In this document: piece after piece, positions 6,781 through 8,630 of the stretch
How positions within the stretch are numbered: the first letter of the stretch is position 1
Layout: every line of letters starts with the position of its first letter
Source of the DNA: Chloroflexota bacterium
GTDB lineage: Bacteria > Chloroflexota > Anaerolineae > Promineifilales > Promineifilaceae
Direction of reading: 5' to 3'
Assembly: GCA_024640485.1 (NCBI GenBank)
Contig: JAHEEY010000191.1
Location: 1-8,630 of the forward strand
DNA length: 8,630 nucleotides
Notes under the pieces: model-generated
What the model saw: only the letters and a program-made list of their open reading frames with translations
The model's database searches: none
What the model was told of the DNA's origin: nothing
Made by a program: the position numbers and the translations under genes

Positions 6781-7602
6781 ATGAACAAGAAAACCTCACT
6801 CCTGGCACTGCTGGGAGTTATTTTGCTGCTGGCAGCCTGCGGTACTGCCGAACCAAGCGACACCGCTGAACCCGCTGCCGAGAGCACAACCAGCCAAGAC
6901 AGCGGCAGCGGGATGGGCATGGGGATGGGCAACATGGGCGGCATGATGGCCCGCCATCACGCTCAGATCCCGGCAGACTATGCCGGCATGCGCAGCCCTG
7001 TTGAGGCGGACGAAGCCTCCCTGGCCCGCGGCGCCGAAATCTATACCGCCCAATGCGCCACCTGTCATGGCGACGGCGGCATGGGCGATGGGCCAGCCGC
7101 CGCCGGGCTCGATCCGGCACCGGCGGCTATCGCCCATACCAGCCAGATGCTGGGAGATGATTACCTCTTCTGGCGGGTCAGCGAAGGGGGCGGCATGGAG
7201 CCGTTCAACTCCGCCATGGTCTCCTGGAAAGCGGTCCTGGATGAAGATGCCCGATGGGACGTGATTAACTACGTCCGGGCCATCGGCAGCGGACAAGTCA
7301 TGCCGATGGAACAAATGGGCGGCGCCGCTTACAGCCCCGGCAGCCAAGCGGCCCAGCAGGAAGAGATGCTGACCCTGGGTGTGGAAACCGGGGTGATCAG
7401 CGAAGAAGAAGCGGCCCTGTTCGCCGAACTGCATGATACCGTAGAAAGCGGTATGCACAGCGACAGCATGAGCGGCGGCATGGACGACCGGATGCAGGAC
7501 TCCTTGAGCCAGCTGGTCGCCGATGGCAGTATCAGCCAGGAGCAAGCGGACGCTTTCTCCGACATCCACGACCGGCTGCTGGAAGCCGAGTTGATGAAGT
7601 AG
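6781..7602 (+). CDS. Lipoprotein mono-heme cytochrome c with Met/His-rich linker and C-terminal helical repeats
   Basis: The product has 273 residues. The ATG at 6781 is preceded by AAAGGA (6769-6774) and begins a lipoprotein signal: MNKK, a hydrophobic run, then LAAC with lipidated Cys20. A low-complexity Ser/Thr/Glu tether follows. Residues 44-60 hold six Met and two His. The class I cytochrome c domain spans about 80-175: CATCH at 92-96 binds heme, and Met146 in NSAMVSWK is the likely second axial ligand, followed by the usual final helix WDVINYVRAIG. Residues 196-224 and 241-270 are two related helical units (GVISEEEAALFAELHD and GSISQEQADAFSDIHD). The protein should sit on the outer face of the membrane and shuttle electrons in a respiratory chain. 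Partner oxidase or reductase genes are not in the window. An in-frame TTG at 6712 was rejected because it would bury the signal peptide. Confidence 0.9.
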   Translation: MNKKTSLLALLGVILLLAACGTAEPSDTAEPAAESTTSQDSGSGMGMGMGNMGGMMARHHAQIPADYAGMRSPVEADEASLARGAEIYTAQCATCHGDGGMGDGPAAAGLDPAPAAIAHTSQMLGDDYLFWRVSEGGGMEPFNSAMVSWKAVLDEDARWDVINYVRAIGSGQVMPMEQMGGAAYSPGSQAAQQEEMLTLGVETGVISEEEAALFAELHDTVESGMHSDSMSGGMDDRMQDSLSQLVADGSISQEQADAFSDIHDRLLEAELMK

Positions 7603-7887
7603 CCGCCCAACTATCTACCCATAGGATCGGTACCGCCGTGGAAATCAGCCAATGTGCCCCCTCGGCGGTACCGCCCAATCCACCTTCGTTTCCCAATCAG
7701 ATTTTTCGTTTACTAGCGCAATATGAGAGAAGTGGCGCGCATGATCTATGCCAGCTATACTCTCCTGCTTGCTAGGCGAGTAGTGATGATTCGCCCCCCA
7801 AAACTTTTCTAATCGCAATTAAAAAACATGCATCACGGAGCTGAGTGTGCGACTTGGCTCAATGTTAGAAGTCAAGGAGTATATTCA
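7603..7887 (+). other. Intergenic region before the DEAD-box helicase; structured leader likely
   Basis: This 285-base stretch has no convincing gene. It holds the long hairpin at 7628-7673, a TATACT hexamer at 7756-7761 with only a weak -35 (TGGCGC, 7733-7738), and a second small stem (GGCGAG 7775-7780 with TTCGCC 7790-7795, one G-T pair). An AT-rich tract (about 7801-7830) follows. If TATACT is the -10, the helicase mRNA would carry a leader of about 120 bases, comparable to the long leaders known for cold-induced RNA helicase genes. That comparison is inference. Confidence 0.4.
7628..7673 (+). terminator. Perfect 11-bp inverted repeat downstream of the cytochrome gene
   Basis: CGGTACCGCCG (7628-7638) pairs exactly with CGGCGGTACCG (7663-7673) around a 24-base loop, starting 26 bases after the stop codon. 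The position fits a transcript end or an mRNA 3' protecting stem. The nearest T-run (TTTTT) comes about 28 bases later, so it is not a textbook intrinsic terminator. An operator is also possible because each arm contains the palindrome GGTACC. Confidence 0.45.
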
Positions 7888-7890
7888 TTG
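7874..7890 (+). promoter_or_regulatory. Ribosome binding site that sets the TTG start of the helicase
   Basis: AAGGAG at 7874-7879 lies eight bases before TTG at 7888-7890. This is the strongest Shine-Dalgarno match in the window. It favours TTG over the in-frame ATG at 7828, which has no such site. Confidence 0.75.
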
Positions 7891-8630
7891 AATTTTGATC
7901 AATTCTCCCTTGATCCGCGCGTGCTCGCCGGAGTCAAGGAAGTGGGATTCACCGTGCCCACCCCCATCCAAGAAGAAGCCATCCCTGTCGTCCTCAAGGG
8001 CGGCGATGTCTTAGGTCTTGCCCAAACCGGCACAGGCAAAACTGCCGCCTTTGCCCTGCCCATCCTCAACCGTTTAGCCACCGGCCCCCTGCGTAAAACT
8101 CGGGCCTTGATTGTCGCCCCAACCCGCGAACTGGCGGAACAGATTCGCGAATCGTTCGATGAATTGGGCCAGAAGACCCAAATCCGCACCGTCTCCATTT
8201 ACGGCGGCGTTGGCAAGGGCGCCCAGGTCGATGCCCTCAAGAAGAAGACTGAGATCGTGGTGGCCTGCCCTGGCCGTCTGCTCGACCTGCACCGGGAAGG
8301 CCGGGTCGATTTCTCTGATGTCGAGGTATTGGTCCTGGACGAAGCCGACCGGATGTGTGATATGGGCTTCTTGCCTGACATCAAGCGTATCCTGAAGCTT
8401 CTCCCCAACGAACGGCAAACGCTGTTCTTCTCGGCGACCATGCCGGAAGATATCCGCAAGCTGTCGGATGATATCTTGAAGAACCCGACCACGGTCCAGA
8501 TCGGCATGATCGCCCCAGCCGAGACCGTCTCCCATGCCATCTATCCCATCGCCCATAAGCAGAAGAAGAACCTGCTGGTTTCCTTGCTGCAGAATACCGC
8601 CACCGGCCGGGTGCTGATTTTCACCCGCAC
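7888..8630 (+). CDS. DEAD-box ATP-dependent RNA helicase, RhlE-like; 3' end outside window
   Basis: Positions 7888 to the edge give 247 complete codons with no stop. The product starts (M)NFDQFSLDPRV, typical of RhlE-type helicases. Visible motifs are the Q motif (PTPIQ, Gln28), motif I AQTGTGKT (45-52), Ia PTREL (78-82), the Ib position CPGR (127-130; usually TPGR), motif II DEAD (151-154), motif III SAT (182-184) and the start of motif IV (VLIFTR) at the edge. The first RecA domain is thus complete and the second is cut by the window. These enzymes unwind short RNA duplexes with ATP in ribosome assembly, RNA decay or cold adaptation. The start is TTG with a strong ribosome binding site. Cys157 in DEADRMCDMGF, where Leu is usual, and Cys127 in motif Ib are mild oddities. 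The family call is firm; RhlE against related subfamilies cannot be settled without the C-terminus. Confidence 0.93.
   Translation, partial: MNFDQFSLDPRVLAGVKEVGFTVPTPIQEEAIPVVLKGGDVLGLAQTGTGKTAAFALPILNRLATGPLRKTRALIVAPTRELAEQIRESFDELGQKTQIRTVSIYGGVGKGAQVDALKKKTEIVVACPGRLLDLHREGRVDFSDVEVLVLDEADRMCDMGFLPDIKRILKLLPNERQTLFFSATMPEDIRKLSDDILKNPTTVQIGMIAPAETVSHAIYPIAHKQKKNLLVSLLQNTATGRVLIFTR

Noticed and set aside
6796..7569. Minus-strand open frame of 257 codons opposite the cytochrome gene
   Set aside because: The His/Ala/Gly-rich translation is a shadow of the cytochrome codons; the + strand has a lipobox and CxxCH.
7828..7887. ATG at 7828 in frame with the helicase
   Set aside because: It has no ribosome binding site and the added residues do not resemble helicase N-termini; TTG at 7888 has AAGGAG and fits the family start.
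7603..7887. tRNA or small RNA gene in the gap before the helicase
   Set aside because: No cloverleaf arms or T-loop consensus were found on either strand; only simple stems are visible.

Overview
The window is GC-rich bacterial DNA with all supported genes on the + strand. It holds the 3' part of one very large membrane-anchored peptidase gene, two complete single genes and the 5' part of a helicase gene. Several traits together suggest a member of the Chloroflexota (Anaerolineae-like): a giant multidomain M28 protein with NTF2-like and MA-like modules, a URO-D/corrinoid-methyltransferase-like protein, and a lipoprotein cytochrome c. This assignment is inference from protein style and not a proven placement. 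I see no tRNA, rRNA, CRISPR array, insertion sequence or phage gene.

Layout. Positions 1-5550 are one uninterrupted reading frame, open at the left edge. It starts inside a DUF418 (YeiB-type) membrane domain, passes through one extra hydrophobic segment, and continues into about 1,530 residues built from two kinds of duplicated module in the order A-B-B-A. Module A is an M28 metallopeptidase with a PA-like insert. Module B is an NTF2-like segment followed by a segment resembling peptidase MA. The first M28 copy keeps all metal-binding and catalytic residues. The second has lost the general base (Glu to Gln) and the last metal-binding His, and both B modules lack the zinc motif expected of an MA-type peptidase. 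The protein therefore looks like one working exopeptidase plus three non-catalytic relatives, anchored in the membrane and probably facing outward.

A 110-base gap with a good promoter candidate and a perfect hairpin leads to a 313-residue URO-D superfamily protein (5661-6602). It carries the His-x-Cys...Cys pattern of the MtaA/MtbA cobalamin methyltransferase branch and lacks the HemE signature. A second gap with an exact TATAAT leads to a 273-residue lipoprotein c-type cytochrome (6781-7602) with a Met/His-rich linker and two C-terminal helical repeats. A structured 285-base region then separates it from a DEAD-box RNA helicase (7888 to the right edge), which starts at TTG behind a strong ribosome binding site.

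How the genes relate. Each gap contains its own promoter-like or hairpin sequence, so these look like four separately transcribed units and not one operon. No shared pathway is evident. The most unusual item is the A-B-B-A fusion protein with its decayed second peptidase copy.
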